Below are positions 7,809 through 16,685 of a stretch of DNA of 59,603 bases, in pieces (positions within the stretch are counted from its first letter, which is position 1; each line of letters starts with the position of its first letter). Location: contig DJVQ01000014.1 in the NCBI GenBank assembly GCA_002441265.1, positions 1 through 59,603 of the forward strand. The letters are read 5' to 3'. A program made the position numbers and the translations under genes. This stretch comes from Syntrophaceae bacterium UBA6252 (GTDB lineage Bacteria > Desulfobacterota > Syntrophia > Syntrophales > UBA6807). Below the pieces are notes generated by a model that was not told where the DNA came from, made no database searches, and was given only the letters and a program-made list of their open reading frames with translations.

Positions 7809-8189
7809 ATGGACAAGAACATGAAAATACTGGTCGTGGACGATTTCGCGACCATGCGGAAGGTTGTCCGAAATCTTCTGAAGCAGGTGGGATACGAGAA
7901 CATCTCGGAAGCGGAGGACGGCGCCATAGCGCTTCGGATTCTCAAGTCCCAGAAGGTCGACTTCGTTATCTCCGACTGGAACATGCCCAACATGAACGGC
8001 CTGGAGCTGCTCAAGGCGGTGCGGGCCGACGGGGACCTGGCGAAAACTCCTTTTCTCATGGTCACGGCGGAGGCGCTCCAGGAAAACGTCATTGCCGCGG
8101 TCAAGGCGGGGGTGAGCAACTACATCGTCAAACCCTTCACGGCGGAAGTCCTGAACGAGAAGATCAAGAAGATCGTCGAAAAACTGTAA
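7809..8189 (+). CDS. cheY: Chemotaxis response regulator CheY (canonical type)
   Basis: 126 residues, a single receiver domain. The acidic pair D11-D12, phosphoacceptor D56 followed by W-N (SDWNMPNMNG), Thr in MVTAEA and Lys in YIVKPF match the enterobacterial CheY pattern D57-W58-N59 very closely. This is the best candidate for the motor-binding CheY that contacts FliM/FliN. It is followed 21 nt later by a CheX gene, so signal and phosphatase are again paired. A CheY-like domain with the same DWN motif occurs at 38737. Confidence 0.94.
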   Translation: MDKNMKILVVDDFATMRKVVRNLLKQVGYENISEAEDGAIALRILKSQKVDFVISDWNMPNMNGLELLKAVRADGDLAKTPFLMVTAEALQENVIAAVKAGVSNYIVKPFTAEVLNEKIKKIVEKL

Positions 8190-8210
8190 AAGAGCGAAAA
8201 GGATCCTTCA

Positions 8211-8678
8211 ATGAACGTGAAATTCATCAATCCCTTCCTCGAGGGAACGGTCAAGGTATTGAAAACGATGGCATTCGTGGAACCCCGCCCGGGGAAGCCC
8301 TTTCTGAAAAAGGACAGCCTGGCGAGAGGGGACGTATCGGGCATCATCGGGCTCACCGGCTCGGCGAAGGGGTCGCTGGCGCTCAGTTTCAGCGAACCCT
8401 GCATTGTGAAGATCGTGTCCACCATGCTTGGAGAGGACATGAACGGGATCAACGGGGACGTAAAAGACGCCGTGGGGGAATTGACCAACATGGTGTCCGG
8501 GGTTGCGCGGAAAATGCTCGAAGCAGAGGGATACAACATCCTGGCGGCGATTCCGACGGTGGTTTCGGGGAAGAACCACAGCATCGTCCATGTACTGGGG
8601 GGGCCGAGCATCATCATTCCCTTCGAGACCGATTCCGGTCCTTTCTTCGTTGATGTGTGCCTCAACGAAGTGAAGTGA
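8211..8678 (+). CDS. cheX: CheX-type CheY-P phosphatase
   Basis: 155 residues. The phosphatase signature is clear: DAVGELTN gives D-x3-E-x2-N, and Pro follows after 21 residues (AAIPTVV). The N-terminal MNVKFINPFLEGTVKVLKTM start is typical of CheX. It should remove phosphate from CheY-P, and no CheZ is visible in the window. It ends 8 nt before the convergent motB stop, with no room for a conventional terminator between them. Confidence 0.9.
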   Translation: MNVKFINPFLEGTVKVLKTMAFVEPRPGKPFLKKDSLARGDVSGIIGLTGSAKGSLALSFSEPCIVKIVSTMLGEDMNGINGDVKDAVGELTNMVSGVARKMLEAEGYNILAAIPTVVSGKNHSIVHVLGGPSIIIPFETDSGPFFVDVCLNEVK

Positions 8679-8686
8679 TCCCCTTT

Positions 8687-9475
8687 TCACCACTTTGATC
8701 TGTTTTCACCGATCATGAGGATGATGCTGATTCTGCGGTTTCTCGGGTCGTAGGGATTGACGGGAATCAGAAGCTCCTGGTCGGCGAAACCGACGACGCG
8801 GGCGATCCGCTCGGGACCGATCCCGTTCTTCTCCAGTTCCTTCCTCGCAGCGGAGGCCCTGGCGGTGGAAAGTTCCCAGTTGGTGATCTCCCCTCCCCGG
8901 AAAGGGGCTCCGTCGGTATGTCCCTCGATGGCGATCCGGTTTTCGAGATCGCGGACGTTCTCCGAAACGAGACGGAGGATTTCCTGAGCCCGGGGTGTGG
9001 GTTCCGTTCCTCCCAGGGAGAACATCATGCTCCCCTCGATGTCGACGATCTGGATCCGGACGCCCCCCTGGACAATGTCCACGATGATCTGTTCGCTGAA
9101 AGGCTCGAGCTTCGCCTCGATGGAGAGCTTCAGCCGTTCCACCATGTCCTTCGGGGCGAAAGTGCCCGTGGACGTCCCCCGCTTCACGAAGCCGGTGCCC
9201 ATGCCCTGGACGTTGGCGAAATCGTGAGACCGGTCCAGGAAGGATTGCCCGCCTGTCGTCTGCTGCATCTTGAACACATTGAAGAACTTGAAGTACTCGG
9301 AAACGGCGAGCCTCTTTTCCGGTGACACCATGGTGACGAGCCACAGGAGAAGGAAAAAGGCCATCATCGCCGTGACGAAATCCGCGTAGGCCACCTTCCA
9401 GGACCCGCCATGATGGCCTTCGTGGCTTTTTTTCTTCGTTTTCTTGAAGATGACCGGTTTTGCGCCCTGTTCCAT
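8687..9475 (-). CDS. motB: Flagellar motor stator protein MotB
   Basis: 262 residues. One transmembrane helix near the N-terminus (YADFVTAMMAFFLLLWLV) carries D32, the proton-binding aspartate at the same number as in E. coli. The C-terminal half is an OmpA-like peptidoglycan-binding domain (IAIEGHTDGAPF, NWELSTARASAARKELE). MotB anchors the stator to the cell wall and forms the ion channel with MotA. The type is most likely proton-driven. Its ATG overlaps the motA stop by one base. Confidence 0.95.
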   Translation of the reverse strand: MEQGAKPVIFKKTKKKSHEGHHGGSWKVAYADFVTAMMAFFLLLWLVTMVSPEKRLAVSEYFKFFNVFKMQQTTGGQSFLDRSHDFANVQGMGTGFVKRGTSTGTFAPKDMVERLKLSIEAKLEPFSEQIIVDIVQGGVRIQIVDIEGSMMFSLGGTEPTPRAQEILRLVSENVRDLENRIAIEGHTDGAPFRGGEITNWELSTARASAARKELEKNGIGPERIARVVGFADQELLIPVNPYDPRNRRISIILMIGENRSKW

Positions 9476-10332
9476 TATTTCTTAGCCTGCTTGAGGGCTT
9501 CCTCCATCTCTGCGAAGGTGGGACGGACGTCGGAGGGAACGACGCGCCGGCCGAATTCGACGGCCACCTTGGGGGCGGCCCCGCTGACGAAGGCGATGAG
9601 GGCCACCTTGAAGATGTAGAGATACTGAATCTCTTCCGAAGCCATGTGCTCGAGGTTCTTTCCTACGGGACCCACATAGCCGTAGCAGAACAGAACCCCC
9701 ATGAAGGTGCCCACGAGCGCCGCCCCGATGCTGTGGCCGAGGACCTCCGGCGGCTCGCTGATCTTTCCCATGGTGAGGACGACGCCGAGAACGGCGGCGA
9801 CGATCCCCAGTCCCGGGAGGGCGTCGGCGACGAAGGTGACCGACTTGGAGGGAACCAGCATCTCTTCCTGACAGATCTCCAGTTCCGTGTCGATGAGGGC
9901 CTCCAACTCATGGGGGACGATGGAAGTGGACATGACCGTCCGCAGGGTGTCGGTGATGAGGGCGACGGCCCGCTCGTTTTTCAGGATCCGGGGATAGGTG
10001 TTGAACAGGCTGCTTTCCTCGGGGGCGTCGATGTCGTTTTCGACGGCCACCAGCCCCTGCTGGCGGATCTTGTAGAAGATCCCGTTGAGGAGCAGGAGGG
10101 CCTCGATGTAATCCTTCTTGGAGAGATGGACGCTCTTGAACATGGCCAGGGTCGCCCGCACGACGGCGCGGATGACCTTCGGCGGCGAGGAGACGACGAA
10201 CCCCCCCAGGGCGGCCCCGAAGATGATCAGGATCTCGGCCGGTTGAAACAGCACAAACAGGTTTCCGTGTTCCATCAGATACCCGCCGATGACGGCGACG
10301 GTAACGATGATCATTCCGACGATGGCGATCAT
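9475..10332 (-). CDS. motA: Flagellar motor stator protein MotA
   Basis: 285 residues with four predicted membrane segments: about 2-20, 32-50 (LIIFGAALGGFVVSSP), 170-190 (PGLGIVAAVLGVVLTMG) and 200-222. The cytoplasmic loop between TM2 and TM3 contains the usual charged rotor-contact residues (KNERAVALITDTLRTVMST). It pairs with MotB as the torque-generating stator. Its ATG overlaps the stop of the PilZ gene as ATGA, so all three minus-strand genes appear to be one transcript. Confidence 0.95.
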   Translation of the reverse strand: MIAIVGMIIVTVAVIGGYLMEHGNLFVLFQPAEILIIFGAALGGFVVSSPPKVIRAVVRATLAMFKSVHLSKKDYIEALLLLNGIFYKIRQQGLVAVENDIDAPEESSLFNTYPRILKNERAVALITDTLRTVMSTSIVPHELEALIDTELEICQEEMLVPSKSVTFVADALPGLGIVAAVLGVVLTMGKISEPPEVLGHSIGAALVGTFMGVLFCYGYVGPVGKNLEHMASEEIQYLYIFKVALIAFVSGAAPKVAVEFGRRVVPSDVRPTFAEMEEALKQAKK

Positions 10333-10883
10333 GAATCCCCTCGGCTTCCTCTCTTCTCTCTCAAGATTTCGCGTTCCCGCTCGAAAACGAAATGGACGAT
10401 CTCGTCCCTTACGGGATCGTCCATCCAGATGAACTGCAGGCCGATATAGTGTCCGTCGCGCTGTTCCATGGATTTGACCACCTTCCCGTAGGCGTAGACC
10501 GCCACGGGGTGGGGGTGGGAAAGGAGCATTTTCATTTCAAGAATCGTTCCCAGGGGGAGCGGGTCCCCCGCCGGGAATCCGATGCCGCCGCCGCTGACGT
10601 TCACCGCCCTGCAGGGCAGGTTGTGGAAGCCCTCCTGCTGCATGGTCAGCATGTGGATGAGGAGATCCACTTTCATGTCCAGCTTTTTCAGGGCATCGAT
10701 CAGGGGCTGGCTGCCGCTTTCCACGGGAGCCGTCTGTTCCATGGAACTTACCGGTCCCAGGAAGCGGGACCGCAGATTTCCCCATTCCTCCTTCTGGACG
10801 ATGCGGTAATTGAAAGGAATCCAGGCGTTGACACGGGAGAATTCCCTGCGTTCCGCCCGGGGCGGCGTTTCTTCCCTGCTCAT
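10329..10883 (-). CDS. PilZ-domain protein, probable c-di-GMP effector of motility
   Basis: 184 residues from the ATG at 10883, which follows GGAGGG and AAGG on this strand; an in-frame upstream ATG at 10946 adds 21 unconserved residues. The PilZ motif is seen as RREFSRVNAWIPFNYR (R-x3-R region) and, after a helical spacer, NVSGGGIGF (D/N-x-S-x-x-G). A C-terminal helix ends the protein. PilZ proteins bind cyclic di-GMP. As the first gene before motAB it may control stator output, like YcgR-type brakes, though the N-terminal YcgR domain is not obvious. Confidence 0.88.
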   Translation of the reverse strand: MSREETPPRAERREFSRVNAWIPFNYRIVQKEEWGNLRSRFLGPVSSMEQTAPVESGSQPLIDALKKLDMKVDLLIHMLTMQQEGFHNLPCRAVNVSGGGIGFPAGDPLPLGTILEMKMLLSHPHPVAVYAYGKVVKSMEQRDGHYIGLQFIWMDDPVRDEIVHFVFEREREILREKRGSRGDS

Positions 10884-10947
10884 GGTCCTTGGCCCTCCGC
10901 GGAATGATGATGTCCCTTCCTGTCCTCTCCGTCGAGAACCCGTCAAA

Positions 10948-10974
10948 GAATTGGCTTTTTGGCCGAATCGTTGA
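10948..10974 (-). promoter_or_regulatory. Possible sigma-28 promoter for pilZ-motA-motB
   Basis: Read on the minus strand: TCAA, 15 bases, GCCAATTC. Against TAAA-N15-GCCGATAA this matches 3 of 4 and 5 of 8 with exact spacing. It lies about 65 bp upstream of the pilZ ATG, and motility stator genes are commonly FliA targets. The match is imperfect, so this is tentative. Confidence 0.35.
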
Positions 10975-11109
10975 CAGGATTTTCAGCCGGATGTTCCCGG
11001 AGCGGCCGGGAAATCAGGACCCGAAACCGCGCCGGAACGGGAGAAAGAGCCGGATTCCCCGGCCCGGGGGTCCTCCCGGAGACCCCGTCGAAGCGTGGAC
11101 GCTGCGGCT

Positions 11110-11125
11110 TGGTATGAAAGTTGCT
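11110..11125 (+). promoter_or_regulatory. Sigma-54 promoter upstream of the SPOR/TPR-flrB-flrC operon
   Basis: TGGTATGAAAGTTGCT matches the -24/-12 consensus TGGCACG-N4-TTGCW at 10 of 12 defined bases, with GG and GC at exact spacing. The start codon of the first gene is 115 bp downstream. It implies that the FlrB/FlrC genes are themselves under sigma-54 control. Confidence 0.8.
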
Positions 11126-11240
11126 TTGTCATGGAACCGCAGGTCTCGGCTTCGCGCGACCTTTCGATACTTTTCGGGATTTGCGGCGGACGGGTTCCCC
11201 GGCTTGTATCTCCCGATCGGAGCGTATTGGATCTAAGGCC

Positions 11241-13868
11241 ATGAAACCAGACAACCGCAGACACGGCTTCCTGTTGAGACCGGTCTTCCTGTCCCTCGTT
11301 CTTCTTATCGGCATTTTCGGCCATTCCATGAAGTCTTTCGCGGGGGAAGAGACGGAAAAAAAATACGCCGTCCAGGTGGCGTCCTTCCGCACCGTGGAAA
11401 AGGCGGAGGAGGAAGCGGAACGATTCCGGAAGGCCGGATTTTCCGCCTGCTGGCGGGAAGTGAACCTGCGAAATAAGGGGATCTGGCGCAGGGTGTATGC
11501 CGGATGCGCCGACACCAGGAAAGAGGCGAAGGAACAGCTTGCGGAGATGAAACGGAAGAAAATGATCCGGTCCGCTCCGGTTGTGAAGCTGCCGGCGGCG
11601 ACGGCCGATACCGCGGTACCCGCCGAAAAGAAGCCGCCGGCCGAAGAGAAAAACCGGGTCGCCGGGGCCGTGCCGAAACCTGCCGTCCGTGATCCGGAGC
11701 CTTCCCGGGAGACCGCGGCGCCTGAAACGGTCCCGCCGGGACCGGTCGTGTCGCCGGCGGGGGACGCACCGGCGGCGCCGCCGGAAAAAAAGGCGTCCAT
11801 CGATTTTATCCCCGAGCCCGATATCCTTCCCGCCCCGCCCCGGGACGAGGAAGACGATTCGATACCGATTCCGCCCGTGCCTTTCACCGGTTCACAGGAA
11901 AAATGGGAGGACGCGGAGATGATTCCGGAACCGCTTCCGGATGTCCCGCACGGGAGCGACTGCAGGGAAATACTGCCCGTCCTGAAGAAGACGGCCGGCG
12001 AATCCCTCCCGGGGTCGCCTGGCAGGGATCGGCTCTTCCGCGACTGTGCCGACTGTTCCTGGCAGCTCGGGATGCAGGGCAATTCCCTCATGCTCCTGGA
12101 GGCCGTCGACACGTACCGCCAGGTGCTCCGGATCGACCCGAAGGGCGGCGGACATGAGGACGAGATCCGGTACCGGATCGCCCGCAGTTTCGAAATGCTG
12201 GATTTTTATCACGAAGCCCAGGGCTCTTACGAAAATCTCCTGGTCCTGTGCCCCGCCTCTCCTCTCGTTCCCGAAGCGCTCTTCAGGATGGGCAGGATGT
12301 ATTTCAAGGGCGGGAAATACCAGGAAGCCATCGGCGCCCTTGTGGCCTACCTCAGGAAACAGCCCCGGGGCCCCTGGGCGAAGGAGGCCTATTTCACCGC
12401 CGGGGTAGCCTGTCTCCGCCTGGGGAAGCCCTATCATGCGGAGATCTGGTTCAGGGACGGCATGAAAGGGTGGTCCCGGTACCAGGACATTCCCGAGGGG
12501 ATTCTGTTCGCCATCGGGGAGCACTTCATTCGAAGAAAGAAGTACGACGACGCACTGAACGTGCTGACCCAGTACGTGAGCATCCATCCCGGGGGCCAGG
12601 GGGTCGACGAAGCCCTGTACCGCCTGGGGACGGTCCTCTATGAAAAAGGCCAGCCGGAAAGGGCCGTGTTCCTTTTCGGCAGCGTCCTGGAACGGAATCC
12701 GGAAAGCAATGCCGCGGAGGAAAGCCTCCTCATGCTTGCCCGGATCGCCTGGGAAAATCCCGACCTGAAGATTCAACGGATCCTGAAAGGGGGGGACGCC
12801 CTGTTCGACCCGATCCACGCACTGAACGGGGTCCATGAAAGGCACAGGACCGATCCCCTGGGGGAAAGGGCCCTTTTCTTCAAGGCCCTCTGCCTGCAAC
12901 GGATGGAGAGATGGGAGGAAATGACGGATACCTGCCTGGCCCTTCAGAACAGTTGGGGAAGCAGCGGGTACCGGGACAAGGTTCTTCCCCTGCTCCGTTC
13001 CGGCGCCGATCGTCTCGTGGCGAAATATTCCGGAGAGGGGGACGACGTCGCCGTCTCCGATCTGTACTTCAGGATCTACGGGAAGGGGCTTGTCCTGCCC
13101 GCCGAATTCGCCACGTGCTGCAAGGTCGGGGAGAGTCTCCGCAGGATCGGGGATTCGCGGACGGCGCTCGAGGTGTTCGAGACGGCCATGAAGATGGCCG
13201 GAAACGATGAGGACCGGTTTGGCGCCCTTTCGTCCATCGTCGACCTGGAGTGCCGGGACGGGGGGACGGAACGCGCCCTCCAGCGGCTCTCCCGATTCCT
13301 TGCCGAAGGGGAAAAGGGGAACAAGACGGTTTTTGCCTCCAGGGTCCGCGAGAAGATGGCGGAGGTCCATTTCCGAAAGGGGGACGGGGAAACGGCGCTG
13401 TTCCTCATGCGGCCCCTTCTCGACGAGCCTTCCTGGAAGCCCGCCGATCCCGTTTCCGCCCATTTTCTGCTCGGCAGGACCCTCCATGAGGCGGGGGACT
13501 GGCATGGGGCCGCCACCCATTACGACAGGGTTCTCGAGGCCTGCGCGGACCGCGGGGACTGCGACGGGGACTGGGTCCGTCGGGTCATGCGGGACCGGGG
13601 GGAATGCCTCTACAGGGACCGCAATTATGAGAAGGGCATTGTGTCCTATGAAGACGCGATGAAGAAGGAAAATTTGAGGGAACGGAAACTGTGGACGCTG
13701 TACCGGGTCGGCCAGGGCCATGCGTTTTCGGGAGAAACGGGGAAGTCACAGCGGACCCTGAACGAACTCAAGGAGGCGGGAGAGGATGAATTCTGGAACC
13801 GCCTCGCCGACTGGTGGCTGTACGACCACCAGTGGACGGTCGCCAACGGGCGTTACGTCGAGCCATGA
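11241..13868 (+). CDS. Exported SPOR-domain and TPR-repeat protein
   Basis: 875 residues from the ATG at 11241. A signal peptide or anchor is visible (about 1-34, LRPVFLSLVLLIGIFGHSM). An SPOR-like domain follows (about 39-110, KYAVQVASFRTVEKAEEEAE and onward), then a Pro/Glu-rich linker (110-230) and many TPR-like helical repeats to the end (for example EALFRMGRMYFKGGKYQEAI, and EALYRLGTVLYEKGQPERAV). It is probably periplasmic and peptidoglycan-associated. The SPOR domain is N-terminal, whereas it is most often C-terminal. It is transcribed from a sigma-54 promoter with flrB/flrC, so a flagellar assembly role is plausible but unproven. Confidence 0.85.
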   Translation: MKPDNRRHGFLLRPVFLSLVLLIGIFGHSMKSFAGEETEKKYAVQVASFRTVEKAEEEAERFRKAGFSACWREVNLRNKGIWRRVYAGCADTRKEAKEQLAEMKRKKMIRSAPVVKLPAATADTAVPAEKKPPAEEKNRVAGAVPKPAVRDPEPSRETAAPETVPPGPVVSPAGDAPAAPPEKKASIDFIPEPDILPAPPRDEEDDSIPIPPVPFTGSQEKWEDAEMIPEPLPDVPHGSDCREILPVLKKTAGESLPGSPGRDRLFRDCADCSWQLGMQGNSLMLLEAVDTYRQVLRIDPKGGGHEDEIRYRIARSFEMLDFYHEAQGSYENLLVLCPASPLVPEALFRMGRMYFKGGKYQEAIGALVAYLRKQPRGPWAKEAYFTAGVACLRLGKPYHAEIWFRDGMKGWSRYQDIPEGILFAIGEHFIRRKKYDDALNVLTQYVSIHPGGQGVDEALYRLGTVLYEKGQPERAVFLFGSVLERNPESNAAEESLLMLARIAWENPDLKIQRILKGGDALFDPIHALNGVHERHRTDPLGERALFFKALCLQRMERWEEMTDTCLALQNSWGSSGYRDKVLPLLRSGADRLVAKYSGEGDDVAVSDLYFRIYGKGLVLPAEFATCCKVGESLRRIGDSRTALEVFETAMKMAGNDEDRFGALSSIVDLECRDGGTERALQRLSRFLAEGEKGNKTVFASRVREKMAEVHFRKGDGETALFLMRPLLDEPSWKPADPVSAHFLLGRTLHEAGDWHGAATHYDRVLEACADRGDCDGDWVRRVMRDRGECLYRDRNYEKGIVSYEDAMKKENLRERKLWTLYRVGQGHAFSGETGKSQRTLNELKEAGEDEFWNRLADWWLYDHQWTVANGRYVEP

Positions 13869-13884
13869 CATCCAATAAAAAAAG

Positions 13885-13898
13885 GGGGGTGCACCCCC
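13885..13898. repeat. Perfect palindrome GGGGGTGCACCCCC
   Basis: A 14-bp palindrome directly preceded on the plus strand by a run of A. Read on the minus strand it is a 5-bp G/C stem with a TGCA loop followed by seven T, the shape of an intrinsic terminator, but no minus-strand gene feeds it. It falls between two possible flrB starts (13865 and 13922), which supports the later one. Confidence 0.4.
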
Positions 13899-13921
13899 GG
13901 TTCCGGGAGAAGAGAGAGATT

Positions 13922-15163
13922 ATGAACAATGTCGGTATCCTTCAGAGTTCTTTTGCGGAATTCAACCGGGCGACGTCCCTGCTCCGGGACGCTTACGACT
14001 GTCTTCAGAGGAAGTTCGGCGCCCTGAACCTGGAGCTGGAGAAGAAAAACAGAGAACTGGAGGACTCCCTTTCGGAAAAGGAGGCCATGAGGAATTTCCT
14101 GGGGAATGTCCTGAACAATCTGACGACGGGGGTTGTCGTGACGGACATGAACCACAGGATTCGGGAAATGAACCTGTGCGCCGAGAGCATCTTCGAAACG
14201 GGGGGACAGAGAACGGGGGAGCGGATGGAGGAACTTTTCCAGGATGTTCCGGAGGAATTCCTCCGGTCCCTGATCGACAGGGCCCTCCAGAGAAGTGAAA
14301 CGGGGCTCCGCCTCCCATCGAATGGGAAAACGCTGGAGATATCCGGTTCCTATCTGAGAGACGGCAGCGGAAGACCGGTGGGGAAGATTTTTCTCGTCCG
14401 GGACGTGACCCGCCTTGGGAAGCTGGAGGAGATGGTCAAGAGAAACGAGAAAATCACCGCCATGGGCGAACTCGCCGCCAATTTCGCCCACGAGATCCGG
14501 AACCCTCTGGGAAGCATCGAACTTTTTTCTTCCATGCTCCTCAAGGATCTGAAATCGAAAAGGGACCGGGACCGGGTCGGGCACATCATGCACTCCGTGA
14601 AAAGGATGAACCGAAAGATCACCGATCTTCTTTCCTTCACCGAAACGGTCAGGATTCCCGAATTCGAATCCCTGGACCTTCACCGGATCATCGAGGAGGT
14701 GAACGCGTTCATCCTGCAGATCGTCGATTCGGAGGAGATCTCCGTGAACGTCCGGCTTGCGTGCGACGATCCGGTGATTCGGGGAAGCCGGGAAATGCTG
14801 AAGCATGTTTTCCTCAATCTGTATCTCAACGCCGTCCAGGCGATCGAGAAGGGGGGCACCATCGAAATCGAGACGAGGCATTCGGAACTCTTCCTGAGGG
14901 AGGAGGGGGTGCTCCCCGCCGTGGAAATTCGTTTTTCCGATGACGGAACGGGCATTGCCCCGGATGTCCTGGAAAAGATATTCGATCCGCTTTTCAGCAC
15001 CAGGGAGAGCGGGTCCGGACTCGGTCTCGCTTCCGTCCACCGGATCATTCAGATGCACGGGGGCCTGATCCATGCGGAGAACGGGTCGTCGGGCAGGACG
15101 GTTTTCACGGTGCTGCTGCCCCTTGCGGGATCGGACCGGCCCGGCGGCGGACTGAATTCATAA
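13922..15163 (+). CDS. flrB: Flagellar sensor histidine kinase FlrB/FleS
   Basis: 413 residues from the ATG at 13922; the ATG at 13865 overlaps the previous stop and would add 19 residues but lacks a ribosome site. Order: coiled coil (QRKFGALNLELEKKNREL), PAS domain (about 55-165), HisKA with H190 in NFAHEIRNPLGS, then HATPase with NLYLNAVQAIEK, DDGTGIAP and GSGLGLASV. There are no membrane segments, so it is a cytoplasmic NtrB-like kinase, as known for FlrB/FleS. It should phosphorylate FlrC, encoded 23 nt downstream. Confidence 0.9.
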   Translation: MNNVGILQSSFAEFNRATSLLRDAYDCLQRKFGALNLELEKKNRELEDSLSEKEAMRNFLGNVLNNLTTGVVVTDMNHRIREMNLCAESIFETGGQRTGERMEELFQDVPEEFLRSLIDRALQRSETGLRLPSNGKTLEISGSYLRDGSGRPVGKIFLVRDVTRLGKLEEMVKRNEKITAMGELAANFAHEIRNPLGSIELFSSMLLKDLKSKRDRDRVGHIMHSVKRMNRKITDLLSFTETVRIPEFESLDLHRIIEEVNAFILQIVDSEEISVNVRLACDDPVIRGSREMLKHVFLNLYLNAVQAIEKGGTIEIETRHSELFLREEGVLPAVEIRFSDDGTGIAPDVLEKIFDPLFSTRESGSGLGLASVHRIIQMHGGLIHAENGSSGRTVFTVLLPLAGSDRPGGGLNS

Positions 15164-15185
15164 TGCTTTTGAAGCGGGTGCAAGG

Positions 15186-16583
15186 ATGAGCAAACAGACG
15201 ATCCTGATCGCCGACGACGATTCGGGCATGAGAGCGGCTCTTTCGGAATCTCTGGAGCGGTGCGGTTATTTCGTGACCATGGCGGAAAACGGGTCGGAGG
15301 CCCTCGAGATGTTTTCCGACGGCGGCCGCTTCGAGGCGGTGATCACGGACATGCGGATGCCGAAGATGAGCGGGATGGAAGTCCTCCGGGGCGTCAAAAA
15401 AATATCGCCGGACACGCCGGTCATCGTCATCACGGCGTACGGGACGGTGAACACGGCCGTGGAGGCGATGAAGGAGGGGGCTTCCGACTTCCTCATGAAA
15501 CCCTTTTCCCTGGACAATCTCGAGTTCGTCGTGAGGAACGTCCTTGCGGACGCGAAGGGAAACGGCTGCCAGCGGGAAAGCGAACGGGGAGAGGCCCCCG
15601 GCGCCGGAGAGATCATCACCGGCGATCCCGGCATCCTGAAGATCCTCCACTTTCTCAAGAGTGTGGCCGGAAGCAGGTCGACGGTTCTTCTCCACGGGGA
15701 AACGGGAACGGGCAAGGAATTGTTCGCCCGGTTCGTATACAGGAACAGCACCCGCCGGAGCAGGCCCTTCGTGGCGGTGAACTGCGCCGCCATCCCCGGA
15801 AATTTGCTGGAAAGCGAAATGTTCGGCTACGAGAAGGGCGCTTTTACGGGAGCGGTGCAGAAGAAACCGGGCAAGTTCGAACTGGCCGACGGAGGGACCC
15901 TGCTTCTCGACGAGGTCAGCGAGATGGACATGCAGCTCCAGGCGAAGCTTCTCCGGGTGATCCAGGAATCCGAGGTGGACCGGCTGGGAGGGCGGTTTCC
16001 CGTTCCCGTGGACGTGCGGATCATCGCGACGACGAATACGGATCTGAAAAAAATGGTCGCCGAAAAGAAATTCCGGGAGGACCTCTATTTCCGGCTCCGC
16101 GTCATTCCCGTGACGATCCCCCCCCTCCGGGAGCGGGAGGGGGATGTGGTTCTGCTGGCGAACCGGTTCATCAGGAAATACAGCCAGATCAACGAACGGC
16201 CGCCGGCCCGCCTTTCCCCGGAGGCGGAACGTCAACTGAACCGGTATTCCTGGCCGGGGAACGTGAGGGAGCTGGAAAACGTCATGGAACGGGCCGTCCT
16301 CGTCTGCGAAGGGGACATGCTCCTTCCCGAACACCTCTATTTCGAGCGGGAGGAGGGGGAGACCCGGCCGGAACCGGCGCCCGCCCCCGTGATCGCGGCC
16401 AGGCCGCGGGAAGAGGCGATCCCCACCATCGGGGAAATGGAAAAGGCCCTTATATTCGAAGCCTTGAACCGGTCCGGCGGAAACAAGACCCGGGCCTCGA
16501 AACTCCTCGGGATCAGCGTCCGCACCATACGGAACAAGCTCAATGAATACGGCTGTTCCTGCGACGGGCCGGAAGGGGACTGA
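15186..16583 (+). CDS. flrC: Sigma-54-dependent flagellar response regulator FlrC/FleR
   Basis: 465 residues. Receiver domain (1-120; phosphoacceptor in VITDMRMPKMSG), AAA+ domain with Walker A GETGTGKE, the sigma-54 contact loop GAFTGA, Walker B GGTLLLDEV and the WPGNVRELENV region, then a Fis-type HTH (KTRASKLLGISVRTIRNKL). It activates sigma-54 promoters of mid-class flagellar genes. Six sigma-54 sites in this window are natural candidate targets, including one upstream of its own operon. I found no FlrA/FleQ master regulator in the window. Confidence 0.93.
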   Translation: MSKQTILIADDDSGMRAALSESLERCGYFVTMAENGSEALEMFSDGGRFEAVITDMRMPKMSGMEVLRGVKKISPDTPVIVITAYGTVNTAVEAMKEGASDFLMKPFSLDNLEFVVRNVLADAKGNGCQRESERGEAPGAGEIITGDPGILKILHFLKSVAGSRSTVLLHGETGTGKELFARFVYRNSTRRSRPFVAVNCAAIPGNLLESEMFGYEKGAFTGAVQKKPGKFELADGGTLLLDEVSEMDMQLQAKLLRVIQESEVDRLGGRFPVPVDVRIIATTNTDLKKMVAEKKFREDLYFRLRVIPVTIPPLREREGDVVLLANRFIRKYSQINERPPARLSPEAERQLNRYSWPGNVRELENVMERAVLVCEGDMLLPEHLYFEREEGETRPEPAPAPVIAARPREEAIPTIGEMEKALIFEALNRSGGNKTRASKLLGISVRTIRNKLNEYGCSCDGPEGD

Positions 16584-16628
16584 CGGCGCCGGCGGGAAGG
16601 CGGCGGAGGAGTCCCGCCCCGAAGGGGA

Positions 16629-16644
16629 TGGTATGAGGATTGCA
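16629..16644 (+). promoter_or_regulatory. Sigma-54 promoter of the flgB operon
   Basis: TGGTATGAGGATTGCA matches TGGCACG-N4-TTGCW at 10 of 12 defined bases with exact GG/GC spacing. It is 41 bp before the flgB ATG, leaving a short leader with GGGAGG as the ribosome site. Confidence 0.85.
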
Positions 16645-16685
16645 AACAAACACGGAAAGCAGGGAAAGCGGGAGGCGCAATCCGG

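Larger units (their letters stand above)
10884..11240. other. Divergent intergenic region between pilZ and the SPOR/TPR gene
   Basis: 357 bp without a credible gene. It holds the possible minus-strand sigma-28 site (10948-10974) and the plus-strand sigma-54 site (11110-11125). A TCCTCCCGGA sequence at 11071-11080, 29 bp before the sigma-54 site, also occurs upstream of the flgF sigma-54 promoter (44641-44650). It may be an activator site or coincidence in a GC-rich genome. Confidence 0.6.
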
